DNA of 64,000 nt, taken from assembly GCF_004102745.1 (NCBI RefSeq), contig NZ_RLII01000009.1, positions 49,653 through 113,652 of the forward strand, in the 5' to 3' direction. Of this stretch, positions 45,549 through 53,705 are shown piece after piece; the stretch's first letter is position 1, and each line of letters opens with the position of its first letter. Position numbers and translations under genes: made by a program. The stretch is from Acetivibrio mesophilus (lineage in GTDB: Bacteria; Bacillota; Clostridia; Acetivibrionales; Acetivibrionaceae). Under the pieces are notes generated by a model, which was not told the DNA's origin, did not search any database, and saw only the letters and a program-made list of their open reading frames with translations.

Positions 45549-46507
45549 ATTTTAAGCCCCATACTCTGAATCATTTGAATGTCATCGGAAATTTTATTGC
45601 CCACTGTCGTAAGATAATTTCCCACCATCATTGCGTTGATACCAGCCTTAAAACCTTTGGGCTGATGTTCTCCCAAAGACATCCTCCCACCGGCATATCT
45701 TATGGAAGCATGGGGCATTATCAATCTGAAAATGGCTATGGTTCTAAGTATCTGATTCGGTTGAAGACTTTCAACATTCTCTAAAGGGGTACCCTTTATG
45801 GGGTTTAATATATTGATTGGAACTGACTTGACACCGAGCCCCCTTATCTCAAACGCCATTTTTACTCTTTGCTCCATGCTTTCCCCCATACCGATTATTC
45901 CCCCGCAGCAAACCTCCAACCCTGCCTTTGCCGCATTTTTTACAGTGCTTATTCTGTGAGCATATGTATGAGTATCACAGATTTTTTTATAATACTCCCT
46001 GCAAGCTTCAATATTATGGTGGTACATAGATACTCCTGCCTGCTTTAGCCTTATTGCCCGCTCATAACTTAAGCTTCCCAATGAAGCACATAGTTTTAGA
46101 CCTGTCTCTTTTCTTAATAGTAAAATCATATCCAGAATCTTTTCAAATTCCTCATCCGAAACCCTTTCTCCGCTAGTCACAATCGAAAAGCGGTGCACAC
46201 CTTCCTTTTCATTTTCCTTTGCCGCTTTTTGAACATGATCAATGTCAATCAATGGATAGCTTACAACACCTGTATTGTAATGCCCTGACTGGGCACAAAA
46301 TTTGCAGTTCTCCGAGCAGCTCCCTGACTTTGCATTAATAATTGAGCAAAGTTCAACCTTATAACCCATATTCTCTTTGCACAGCTTATCTGCCAGCAAA
46401 AACAGCTTTTCGTCTTCAACCTTTCCTTTTGAAAGCTCAATTGCTTCCTCAAATGTAATCATCTGACCTCGAGTAAATTTATCCTCAATCTCTGATATCA
46501 AATCCAT
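45545..46507 (-). CDS. bioB: Biotin synthase
   Basis: This radical SAM enzyme has about 320 residues and inserts sulfur into dethiobiotin. The C-S-E-N-C-K-F-C motif binds the 4Fe-4S cluster, and the later Cys and Arg ligands of the 2Fe-2S cluster are in place (L-C-A-S-L-G, G-L-E-V-C-C-G-G, S-I-R-Y-A-G-G-R). The open frame starts with a TTG at 46534, but the promoter places the transcript start near 46540, so that codon is too close. An ATG at 46507 or 46519 is more likely. It is the first gene of the six-gene biotin operon, under a BirA-type operator. Confidence 0.95.
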   Translation of the reverse strand: MDLISEIEDKFTRGQMITFEEAIELSKGKVEDEKLFLLADKLCKENMGYKVELCSIINAKSGSCSENCKFCAQSGHYNTGVVSYPLIDIDHVQKAAKENEKEGVHRFSIVTSGERVSDEEFEKILDMILLLRKETGLKLCASLGSLSYERAIRLKQAGVSMYHHNIEACREYYKKICDTHTYAHRISTVKNAAKAGLEVCCGGIIGMGESMEQRVKMAFEIRGLGVKSVPINILNPIKGTPLENVESLQPNQILRTIAIFRLIMPHASIRYAGGRMSLGEHQPKGFKAGINAMMVGNYLTTVGNKISDDIQMIQSMGLKI

Positions 46508-46546
46508 ATAACTTCCCATTACCCCCTTTTTCAACCTTCATTTCAC

Positions 46547-46601
46547 ATTATATCCATACAAAAGTCAATTGTCAACCTGATTCTAAATTTAGGTTGACAA
46601 T
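46547..46601 (-). promoter_or_regulatory. Biotin operon promoter with BirA operator
   Basis: A palindrome ATTGTCAACC - 14 bases - GGTTGACAAT (46568-46601) matches the firmicute BirA operator pattern. The TTGACA of one arm (46570-46575, minus strand) is the -35, and TATAAT (46547-46552) lies 17 bases downstream. BirA bound with biotinyl-AMP would therefore cover the -35 and repress the operon when biotin is plentiful. Confidence 0.9.
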
Positions 46602-46845
46602 TAATCAAGCAATAAAGTTTAACCACTGCTTTTTGAAAAAGTTAGTTAACTTATTGCTATTACCTGATACTAAATAAAATTTTATCAAGGTTTTGGAAAG
46701 CTTTTCGACATAAATTGATAACTGAAGTAGGATTACAATAAAAACACTCTTGGATTTTATCTCCACAAACACAAAGAATATCTTTTGTTTTTAACTCAAT
46801 GGCTTACGAAATGCATATCTGTTGACACTTAAAAACATAGATATA

Positions 46846-47178
46846 CTATATTTTATCCAATGATGAGCTATTCCTCAAACCAATCGCTTTCGACACGGGC
46901 AAAGTGAAGCAAATACCTTGGGCCTCAGATTTGAATGCCGCGTTTAGTTTTATGGCCTCCATAATCTTGTCAGCGATTTCGCTATCGGTAAGAGTCAATA
47001 CCACTTCTTTTTCCCTATCAATACTAATTCCCATAATTTCTTTTTGCAACGAACTAATTCCGCGCGCATTAATTATAGTAGCACCTGAAGAACCTTGTGA
47101 ACGTATAAAATCAACTACTTGTTCAGCAAATCCTGCATTAACCACTATATATAGAGCTCTCATATTACCATTATCCAT
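46846..47178 (-). CDS. PII-like protein (second of two)
   Basis: The protein has 110 residues and starts at the ATG behind GGAGG. The ferredoxin-like fold of PII is suggested by the start M-R-A-L-Y-I-V-V-N-A-G-F-A-E-Q-V-V-D-F, G-A-T-I-I-N-A-R-G and then K-E-V-V-L-T-L-T-D-S-E-I-A-D-K-I-M-E-A. The uridylylation/T-loop tyrosine of GlnB is absent. It is 15 bases behind another PII-like gene and both follow a DUF1538 membrane protein. It probably senses a small ligand and regulates that transporter. Confidence 0.8.
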   Translation of the reverse strand: MDNGNMRALYIVVNAGFAEQVVDFIRSQGSSGATIINARGISSLQKEIMGISIDREKEVVLTLTDSEIADKIMEAIKLNAAFKSEAQGICFTLPVSKAIGLRNSSSLDKI

Positions 47179-47193
47179 TTTTATCCTCCTAAA

Positions 47194-47508
47194 TCATACT
47201 GACAACTTATCTACAGGGACAATAAAAGCAATCCCTGTATTCGGTTTATTAAAATCAAATTTTGTAATCAATTGGTCAAGCAATTGGCCCGATAAATTAC
47301 CTGCAATTAAGCCGGTAATCATAATTTTTTTCTCCTCAGGAACAAGTCCTACCATATCTCTAAAAAATTCCGATTTGACTGTACCCTTGGCATATACTAC
47401 ATCAATCAGATGACATCTTGAGTCAAATAGAAATTTTAAGATTTCTTTTTTATACTTTCTACCTACTATTAAGGTTAGAAAATCAACACCATATTTATAT
47501 TCCGTCAA
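47194..47508 (-). CDS. PII-like protein (first of two)
   Basis: The protein has 104 residues and starts at a TTG behind GAGGAGG. It has the same beta-alpha-beta layout as its neighbour: F-L-T-L-I-V-G-R-K-Y-K-K-E-I-L-K-F-L, then K-K-I-M-I-T-G-L-I-A-G and G-I-A-F-I-V-P-V-D-K-L. The two PII-like proteins are only distantly similar to each other. A Tyr or T-loop signature is not seen. Its position between the DUF1538 gene and the second PII-like gene points to a three-gene system. Confidence 0.78.
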   Translation of the reverse strand: MTEYKYGVDFLTLIVGRKYKKEILKFLFDSRCHLIDVVYAKGTVKSEFFRDMVGLVPEEKKIMITGLIAGNLSGQLLDQLITKFDFNKPNTGIAFIVPVDKLSV

Positions 47509-47535
47509 GGCTATATTTTCCTCCTCTAAAACATT

Positions 47536-49218
47536 CTACTCTGGACTACCGTTATCCACCTTAACCTTGCTCTGCATAACTTTTATGTCCTCGATTATGT
47601 CTTCGACAATTTTTTTCTCTTGGCGCGATTCCTCAACTATATTGGCAAGGGATTCCAGTTCTTTCAAATCATTTGTTTCGGCATCTTTCAGAGATTTTTC
47701 TGCTTTCTTAATATTTATATTATACACTATACCCAAAAATTGTACAGCAATCAATGGGGTAACTGAAATAAATGCAATAATTCCAAAACCGTTAACCAAA
47801 ATTGATTGTCCCCCGGAAGCAGACGTGGCCGCCACCGCTTGCGCCACTCCAAGAGTGAGAGGTGTTAGAAACGCAGATGTCAAAGCCCCTCCAGAGACTC
47901 CTCCCGAGTCAAATGCGAGCCCCACAAATAGCTTCGGCGCAAATATCATCATGATAAGTGCGATAGCATAGAGGGGTATTAAAAACCATAATATATTGAT
48001 CTCTGTCAATATCTTTAACATAGCAAGTAAAGATGCAAAACCAATACCTATTGCAAGGGTCATGCGAATTGTCGTCTTTTTTATATGACCGTTAGTTATC
48101 TCTTCCAGTTGCTCTCCCAGCACCGTAACAGCAGGTTCTGACAAGGTAATAGCCGCACCTAAAATACATCCTACAATCAGAAGCAACCACTTAAACCATC
48201 CGGGACGAGAAGGATCTAAGAAGACTTCCCCAATGTATTTACCGGCAAATGCAAATCCATAATCTATACCTACCAGAAAAATCAACAAGCCTATAAACAC
48301 TACAATAGTTCCCGATAAAATAGTCACAAATTCCTTTTTAGGTTGCTTAATTAAAAGGAACTGAAAGGGTAAAAATACTATGATAACCGGCAAAAGTGCC
48401 AAAGCTACTCCTAATAGATTGCTACTTATTATTTCACCTATGGTTCCCATAGTTTCAGGAGCATATACCTGTTCGGGAGGAAATACACCATTATGACGAA
48501 TATTAAGTATAATGCCGTAGATGGACAATGAAAGTATTGGACCTACCGAAGCAAGACCGATAATTCCAAAGCTATCATCATTACTTTTGTGTTTGGACAT
48601 AGTCGCCGAAACACCCATACCCAAAGCCAAAATAAATGGAACCGAAATATCTCCTGTTGTTGCACCGCTTCCGTCAAAAGCTAAGGCAACAAATTCATTT
48701 GGAACAAATATAATTGTTATGAAAGTAATGATATATAATATAGCAAAAACAATTTTAATGTTTAAGTCCTTCATAATTCGAAAAAGTGAAAAACCCACCA
48801 TAACACCAATTCCAGCACCCATAATCCAGATAAATACAGTTTCATTGATAATCGGCATAATCATATTGGTCTGTTTAGCCAAAACAGTTAGTGCAGGCTC
48901 AGCAACAGTAGCAAGCAAACCGAAAAGAAGTCCGAAAAAGATAATAAAGGCTGACTTTTTAAGCTTTATTAGTGATCCTCCAACAAGCTTCCCTATAGGA
49001 AGAATACTAATATTTAACCCGTCCAAAAACAATGTTTGACCGACAACCACACTGGCATAGCCAACAAATAATTTAATATAATCCGATATATTATCCAAGG
49101 GCGCAATAAAACCGCAAACAATGATTATAACCGCCGCAAGGGGTAGCGATGATACAAAAACTTCTTTTAATGTAGTAGTAAAAATAGCGATCTTACTTTT
49201 TAGGTTTATACTATTCAT
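47536..49218 (-). CDS. DUF1538 family polytopic membrane protein
   Basis: The protein has 560 residues and about 14 membrane helices in two homologous halves. Each half has a D-G-S-G-A-T-T-G-D-I-S-V-P-F or D-S-G-G-V-S-G-G-A-L-T-S-A-F segment, and an A-E-P-A-L-T-V-L or S-E-P-A-V-T-V-L segment, the repeated hallmarks of DUF1538. The inverted-repeat look suggests a secondary transporter. The C-terminus has a charged cytoplasmic helix (E-E-S-R-Q-E-K-K-I-V-E-D-I). The start chosen is the ATG at 49218 behind AGGAG, with a GTG one codon earlier as alternative. Two PII-like genes follow at once and probably control it. The substrate is unknown. Confidence 0.87.
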   Translation of the reverse strand: MNSINLKSKIAIFTTTLKEVFVSSLPLAAVIIIVCGFIAPLDNISDYIKLFVGYASVVVGQTLFLDGLNISILPIGKLVGGSLIKLKKSAFIIFFGLLFGLLATVAEPALTVLAKQTNMIMPIINETVFIWIMGAGIGVMVGFSLFRIMKDLNIKIVFAILYIITFITIIFVPNEFVALAFDGSGATTGDISVPFILALGMGVSATMSKHKSNDDSFGIIGLASVGPILSLSIYGIILNIRHNGVFPPEQVYAPETMGTIGEIISSNLLGVALALLPVIIVFLPFQFLLIKQPKKEFVTILSGTIVVFIGLLIFLVGIDYGFAFAGKYIGEVFLDPSRPGWFKWLLLIVGCILGAAITLSEPAVTVLGEQLEEITNGHIKKTTIRMTLAIGIGFASLLAMLKILTEINILWFLIPLYAIALIMMIFAPKLFVGLAFDSGGVSGGALTSAFLTPLTLGVAQAVAATSASGGQSILVNGFGIIAFISVTPLIAVQFLGIVYNINIKKAEKSLKDAETNDLKELESLANIVEESRQEKKIVEDIIEDIKVMQSKVKVDNGSPE

Positions 49219-49221
49219 CAC

Positions 49222-49850
49222 AATCTCCTATCTCAAGTTAGTCAAACATGCAAATTAATCAATCAAACACAATCACAAAATCTTTTCGTTGTCTCCAGCG
49301 TCGCATACAAAGCTCAATATTATTATCATTTAAGAAATCAATCTATATGTATTTCAGCTGGTTTCTTCTATGTTACAGCACTTGGCAAATACTTTATATT
49401 TTCATAGTATCCCAAAGCATAATACTCTTAAATACTCAAAAATCTTTTATTAAAGAGCGTATTACAGTAGTTTCATCCTTAATATTTACTACCAAATTAA
49501 ACCAATTAAAGAATTGAATAATGGAATTTTCCTGTTATATATGTTTGTCTACGTTAAAGGCTATATCTTTAGTTCTTTAGCCATTTCTATACTAATGCCC
49601 ATAAAACAACCCATAGGATCTTTTGGGAACTAAAGGGGTAATTCTAATAATTTTATTAACATGCGTCTTTATATCTCTACCGATATCTGTAACGTTAATA
49701 ACTAATGTAGAATACACCTTCTTCAATTCCTTATTATATCATAGTTTTCATGTCTACGCACGATGTTTTTTATTTCAGTTATATGTTTTTCGTAATAAAA
49801 TTTCCATCCAATCAAGGTATTTCCACATCTATTGATTTTCACTTGCATCT
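49222..49850. other. Intergenic region upstream of the DUF1538 gene
   Basis: About 630 bases without a convincing gene. On the minus strand near 49560-49630 a short frame ends M-G-I-S-I-E-M-A-K-E-L-K-I and is bounded by a stop 22 codons upstream. It may be a gene remnant or chance. The plus-strand frames here are Ser/Phe/Ile-rich and have no ribosome binding sites. Confidence 0.35.
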
Positions 49851-49856
49851 TAAATA

Positions 49857-49916
49857 AATAAAAGCTCAGGACATCGAATCCCTTCGCTTTTGCCTCTTTC
49901 ATTTCACTTCAAGAGG
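49857..49916 (-). repeat. Terminator-associated dispersed element, copy D
   Basis: On the minus strand it starts CCTCTTGAAGTGAAATGAAA, after TTTTTGATTTTA behind the ferritin terminator, and ends in GCTTTTATTT. It is nearly identical to copies A and B. Confidence 0.85.
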
Positions 49917-49926
49917 TAAAATCAAA

Positions 49927-49970
49927 AAGGCAAAGAACGCTAATTATAAATCAGCTAGCTTCTTTGCCTT
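49927..49970 (-). terminator. Intrinsic terminator of the ferritin gene
   Basis: AAGGCAAAGAA pairs with TTCTTTGCCTT around a partly paired loop, followed by TTTTTGATTTT on the minus strand, about 25 bases behind the stop codon. Confidence 0.82.
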
Positions 49971-49993
49971 CACGACCCTCTATATTTTTTATT

Positions 49994-50473
49994 CTATCTT
50001 GCACCAAGTTCGTTGTCAAGAATATATAATCCATTCCATTGTCCATTAATTCTTTCTAATCTTTCTGCAATTACACCAAACATATCTTCTTCTTCAATCT
50101 GCTCATCCACAAACCAAGCCAAGAGGTTCAGTACTCTTTGGTCGCCTTCTTCTCTTGCTTCTTTTACCAAATCATTAATATGTGAAGTTACCACTTTCTC
50201 ATGAGCAAGAGCTTTTTTGAATGCATCTTCAATAGAATCAAATTTACCGTCTCCAGGATTTAGAGGACGATATTTTATACCATATCCTGTTTCTTGCAAG
50301 AATTTCTTAATCTTCCCTGCATGCTCCATTTCTTCCTTTACCTGCTTATCCATAAAATGCGTCATACCCTTCATATTTAGTGCATCGAAATATGCAGACA
50401 TAGTCGCATATATGTAAGCAGACTCCAGTTCAAAATTCATTTGCTCATTTAAATTGTCATACAATTTGCTCAT
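49994..50473 (-). CDS. Ferritin
   Basis: The protein has 159 residues from the ATG at 50473, which follows AGGGAGG. A longer frame to 50581 is upstream noise. The four-helix-bundle ferritin is clear: N-E-Q-M-N-F-E-L-E-S-A-Y-I-Y, with the Glu ligands of the ferroxidase centre. E-E-M-E-H-A-G-K follows with the second Glu-x-x-His pair, then W-F-V-D-E-Q-I-E-E-E with the third set. It stores iron and consumes peroxide or oxygen in the cytoplasm. It is transcribed alone and has element copy D behind its terminator. Confidence 0.95.
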   Translation of the reverse strand: MSKLYDNLNEQMNFELESAYIYATMSAYFDALNMKGMTHFMDKQVKEEMEHAGKIKKFLQETGYGIKYRPLNPGDGKFDSIEDAFKKALAHEKVVTSHINDLVKEAREEGDQRVLNLLAWFVDEQIEEEDMFGVIAERLERINGQWNGLYILDNELGAR

Positions 50474-50516
50474 TATTCTTCCTCCCTGTATTCTTATATT
50501 TGCATTTTTTCTTACT

Positions 50517-50545
50517 ATTATTGCATATAGAATATATTTTATCAA
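50517..50545 (-). promoter_or_regulatory. Candidate ferritin promoter
   Basis: TTGATA (50540-50545), 17 bases, then AATAAT (50517-50522) on the minus strand, about 45 bases upstream of the start. Confidence 0.5.
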
Positions 50546-50740
50546 TAATACTATTCTTATATTCATATACCACATATTCATATAATATAAACAACAATTA
50601 TTTTAATCGATGCAAATTTTGAATATTTGCATGATGATTTTCTTAAAGAAGAGGCTACTTATAATATTATACATAAAAATAATAAAAGCTATTTGACATC
50701 CATATTCCTTTAAATTTGCCATAATACAACAAGGAAAGAA

Positions 50741-51103
50741 GTGTCTTTATACAGCGCAAAATCTAAATATCATGCTTTTTCTACGATGGTTGATAAAAGC
50801 CATTGCCATACGGAAATCATCAAAATAGAAAGGGTAATGATTCAAAGGTATATAGAGCAACTAAAGCATAATATAATTTCTATTCGAGATATTTATATCA
50901 GAAAGGCCGTGGACTATATTTATGACCATTTAGAAGAGGATATGTCGATATTGGATATACCCATATTAATTGGTTTTAACAGCCAAAATTACTTTACAAC
51001 TCAATATAAAAAATATACCGGACTTTCTCCTAAAGGGTTTAGAGAAAAAAAGTCCGATAAATACTCTATTGGTATTAAGAATAATATTTGGTTAATATTA
51101 TGA
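50741..51103 (+). CDS. AraC-type regulator, probably a truncated remnant
   Basis: The protein has 120 residues and starts at a GTG behind AAGGA. Residues about 52-105 carry one helix-turn-helix of the AraC/XylS kind (A-V-D-Y-I-Y-D-H, then N-Y-F-T-T-Q-Y-K-K-Y-T-G-L-S-P-K-G-F-R). A full AraC DNA-binding domain is about 100 residues with two HTH units. Here only one is intact and the remaining tail is unrelated. The N-terminal half has no sensor domain that I recognise. It may be a decayed gene or a small regulator, and it is divergent from ferritin. Confidence 0.6.
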   Translation: MSLYSAKSKYHAFSTMVDKSHCHTEIIKIERVMIQRYIEQLKHNIISIRDIYIRKAVDYIYDHLEEDMSILDIPILIGFNSQNYFTTQYKKYTGLSPKGFREKKSDKYSIGIKNNIWLIL

Positions 51104-51129
51104 ATATTTTTTATTCAGTTTAATTTTGC

Positions 51130-51906
51130 CTATTTTTTCACTTTCTCTATATCCCTGTAAGCCAATAAATAATTAATGCCCGATACAATGATGCCTCCAC
51201 CAATGAAATTACCAAATCCGGATACAGCCAAATGATAAATAATATCTTTAGCTGTAAGCCCTGCACCGGAAAACAGTGCTGCGAATAAGTAATACATATT
51301 AGCGACAACGTGCTCTGTACCGCTAAGAATAAATACAGCAATTGTAAGCCATAAAACGATAATTTTCGTGATTTCTTCTTTGCAACTGTAAGCAAGGCAC
51401 ACGCCAGTGCAAACAATGATATTACATAGAACGGAGCTGGCAAATAACTGGCCTATTGGCATATGCACTTTATGAAGTGCTTTAGCAATTACCAGATTAG
51501 TTGCTGCATCGTCAAAAATCCCTGAGGTTTGAGTTAAAAATGCTGCAAAGATTGCTCCCAGCAGATTGGAGAATATAATTAAACATAAAATTCTGATAGT
51601 CTTATTGATTTTAGTACGGCCTGCATAGACAGCAACCATAACCATGCAATCACTGGTAAATAGCTCTGCCTGCATTAATATGATGGCAATAATCCCTATA
51701 GGGAAAACCGCTGCCCCCAAGAAATTACCTATTCCAGGGGTTGTAACACTTGCTGCAACCTTAAGACTTCCTATTGCACCAATAGCAATATACAATCCGG
51801 CAAGAAATCCCTGCACAAGCAAGATAATAAATCGCTTATTGGCCTTATGCTTACTTTGATATAGTATGTACTCCGTTAGGGCTTTTGGTCCTGAATGAAC
51901 ATCCAT
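51130..51906 (-). CDS. Formate/nitrite transporter family channel (FocA/NirC-like)
   Basis: The protein has 258 residues from the ATG at 51906, behind AAAGGA. A longer frame to 51981 overlaps the palindrome and is rejected. It has six membrane helices. The FNT re-entrant loop appears as N-F-L-G-A-A-V-F-P-I-G-I-I-A-I-I, followed by the Q-A-E-L-F-T-S-D motif and G-F-G-N-F-I-G-G-G-I-I-V-S-G at the second half-site. It should carry formate, nitrite or hydrosulfide across the membrane. Formate is likely in a mixed-acid fermenter, but the substrate cannot be told from sequence. Confidence 0.88.
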   Translation of the reverse strand: MDVHSGPKALTEYILYQSKHKANKRFIILLVQGFLAGLYIAIGAIGSLKVAASVTTPGIGNFLGAAVFPIGIIAIILMQAELFTSDCMVMVAVYAGRTKINKTIRILCLIIFSNLLGAIFAAFLTQTSGIFDDAATNLVIAKALHKVHMPIGQLFASSVLCNIIVCTGVCLAYSCKEEITKIIVLWLTIAVFILSGTEHVVANMYYLFAALFSGAGLTAKDIIYHLAVSGFGNFIGGGIIVSGINYLLAYRDIEKVKK

Positions 51907-51945
51907 AAATGAATCCTTTCTTAATTTCCTCAATTTTCGTTTCGT

Positions 51946-51961
51946 ATTTTGTATACAAAAT
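51946..51961. promoter_or_regulatory. Perfect palindrome upstream of the FNT channel gene
   Basis: ATTTTGTATACAAAAT is a perfect 16-bp palindrome 40 bases upstream of the start codon. TTGTATACAA cores are typical of GntR-family operators. A possible promoter (TTGCAA, 16 bases, TATGCT) lies upstream of it, so binding would block elongation. Confidence 0.6.
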
Positions 51962-52114
51962 ATTTGCCTAAGAGCTGACACAGCATATATAATAACATAT
52001 TTATTGCAAATGAAAAAGTACTTTTTATGCTTATCATTTCTTTTTCAATACTCTCCATTGTATTCTGAAAATTTACCCATATTTTGTCCTCAGCGTTCAT
52101 TGGTCCTCCCCCAT

Positions 52115-52660
52115 TTATTTTTGGGAATAATCCCCAATTCTACCAATGTGATTGCCTACGGTAAAATAATTGTCCGGAGAGTATATCACCGGATTGATAA
52201 CCCGTAGATCGTAAAAGTCAAGCTTCTCAATATCGTCACGAACGTTTACTTTTTTTATTTCAGCAAAATATGTATGCGTTATACCCAACTCCACTGTTTT
52301 TAACAGCTGGCACTCGTAGCTGAAAACCGAGTCAGCAATCAACGGAACGTCTAGAACATTGCCTCTAACCGTCGGGACAACAACAACGTTGTTTTCATCG
52401 GCAGTTGCACTATTTCTGCTTTCGGCAAAAGCAAGTAGTTCCGGTGTAACCACCGTTGCAGAAAGAAGCCCTGTCCGTTCGATATTTCTTTTTGTCCTCT
52501 TTGTACCGTTAATGCTTATTATAAGGCAGGCCGGAGCCCCATTTGTATAGCTTATCCACGAAATAGGAGCAAATCGTTCGGTGCCGTCCTCGTCATATGT
52601 TCCTATCAGAAAAACCTGCTGTGTGAAAAAACAGGGGATATTGTTTTTAGGCTTCAACAT
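52115..52660 (-). CDS. Flavin reductase-like FMN-binding protein
   Basis: The protein has 181 residues from the ATG at 52660, behind GGAGG. It belongs to the flavin reductase-like split-barrel family, with the V-F-L-I-G-T-Y-D-E-D-G-T-E-R-F-A-P-I-S-W start and the L-I-I-S-I-N-G-T-K-R-T-K-R-N-I-E-R-T-G strand-helix element. The start overlaps the end of the preceding gene by 14 bases. It is the last gene of a MarR-PNPOx-flavin reductase operon and probably supplies or uses reduced FMN in a redox stress response. Confidence 0.85.
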   Translation of the reverse strand: MLKPKNNIPCFFTQQVFLIGTYDEDGTERFAPISWISYTNGAPACLIISINGTKRTKRNIERTGLLSATVVTPELLAFAESRNSATADENNVVVVPTVRGNVLDVPLIADSVFSYECQLLKTVELGITHTYFAEIKKVNVRDDIEKLDFYDLRVINPVIYSPDNYFTVGNHIGRIGDYSQK

Positions 52661-53087
52661 CGTTAAATTCCTCCATTTCAAACGAATGATTTGCAAGCTT
52701 GTGATAGTAATTGCCGCTTGTTGCAGTGAATTTTAAGACACAATAATTTTCGTCTTCTACTCCTTTGGGATAATACATCTCGAATCCTTCACGCCATAAT
52801 AATTCCTTGTGATATCTATCTGTGCAAACTTCTACAGTACCTGTTAGCATAAGGCCCTTAAACTCTACATCATCACAGAAATATATGCATGCTTTTGGGT
52901 TTTGCCTAAATTGTGAGACTCTCTTTGATGACAGGAGGGTTGAGAAATAATGTGTCGTCATTCCCTCATGGTGCAATGCCAACATAGCTTTTATGGTAGG
53001 AAATCCATCGCCGTTGACAGACGACACATATACAATTTTTGCGTTTTCCATCAGCTCACGCGCGTCTTTTCTCAATTCGTTTTTCAT
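52647..53087 (-). CDS. Pyridoxamine 5'-phosphate oxidase family (general stress-like) protein
   Basis: The protein has 146 residues with a split-barrel fold. It starts A-R-E-L-M-E-N-A-K-I-V-Y-V-S-S-V-N-G-D-G-F-P and continues with T-H-Y-F-S-T-L-L-S-S-K-R-V and K-A-C-I-Y-F-C-D-D. These are FMN/F420-type binding strands of the PNPOx-like superfamily rather than true PdxH. It overlaps the MarR gene by four bases and the flavin reductase gene by 14, so all three are translated as a unit. Confidence 0.85.
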   Translation of the reverse strand: MKNELRKDARELMENAKIVYVSSVNGDGFPTIKAMLALHHEGMTTHYFSTLLSSKRVSQFRQNPKACIYFCDDVEFKGLMLTGTVEVCTDRYHKELLWREGFEMYYPKGVEDENYCVLKFTATSGNYYHKLANHSFEMEEFNDVEA

Positions 53088-53503
53088 TTATTATTCTCCT
53101 CCTTATATAGGTTATCAAGTATTTTTTGCAGATACCCTTCAAACTGAGTGATCTCATCCGATGAAAAGCCCTTGTAGAAGATTTTATTCATATCTTCAGA
53201 AACCTGATTGTATTTATCCTTCATAGAACGTGCCATATCAGTAAGGATGATACGTATTATCCGTCTGTCGGATTTATCAAACCCCCGGTTTAGAAATCCA
53301 CGAGCTTCAAGCCGATCAAGCATACTTGTCAGAGTGGTCTTAGCAAGTCCTGTACGCCTTGACAATTCAACAATAGGCAGGTTGTCTTCTTGCCATAGAA
53401 CATACAGTATTCGCCCTTGTGGACCGTTGAATTCCTCTATACCGGCTTCGCCAAGCAGCTTTTCGAACACGCGCCCTTGCACCTGTTTGATCTGGGATAT
53501 CAA
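53084..53503 (-). CDS. MarR family regulator
   Basis: The protein has 139 residues and starts at a TTG behind GGAGG. The winged helix is visible as G-R-I-L-Y-V-L-W-Q-E-D, then L-S-R-R-T-G-L-A-K-T-T-L-T-S-M-L-D-R-L-E-A-R-G-F-L-N-R and the D-K-S-D-R-R wing. It heads the operon with the two flavin-binding proteins and probably represses it by binding the palindrome in its own promoter. Confidence 0.92.
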   Translation of the reverse strand: MISQIKQVQGRVFEKLLGEAGIEEFNGPQGRILYVLWQEDNLPIVELSRRTGLAKTTLTSMLDRLEARGFLNRGFDKSDRRIIRIILTDMARSMKDKYNQVSEDMNKIFYKGFSSDEITQFEGYLQKILDNLYKEENNK

Positions 53504-53547
53504 AAATCCTCCGTTAGTCTTAATAGAACATCACCTCTCTATATAGA

Positions 53548-53576
53548 ATAATACTATATAGTACTATTTTCGTCAA
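53548..53576 (-). promoter_or_regulatory. Promoter and MarR operator of the flavoprotein operon
   Basis: TTGACG (53571-53576), 17 bases, then TATTAT (53548-53553) on the minus strand. A perfect palindrome TACTATATAGTA (53552-53563) covers the spacer and -10, and AGTACTATT occurs twice on the plus strand nearby. This is the expected layout of an autorepressing MarR site. Confidence 0.75.
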
Positions 53577-53705
53577 GTACTATTCCAAATATGATTGCTA
53601 CTTGTAGAGTAAGAGGTAATAGAATGGTGTAGAAATCGAAAAATAGTAGTATGAAAAATCCAGTCTATTCTTTTATTTTTATATCACTATTTAATACTCG
53701 TTCGT

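Noticed and set aside
11441..49916. The dispersed element read in the opposite direction as an aptamer before a terminator (riboswitch)
   Set aside because: In that direction two of the four hairpins (25377-25427, 49927-49970) lack a T-run, while in the other direction all four have one. The downstream genes are also inconsistent.
50660..50672. TATAATATTATA resembling a PerR/Fur box near ferritin
   Set aside because: The half-site spacing does not match the 7-1-7 PerR box, and it lies far upstream of the ferritin promoter. AT-rich palindromes are expected by chance here.
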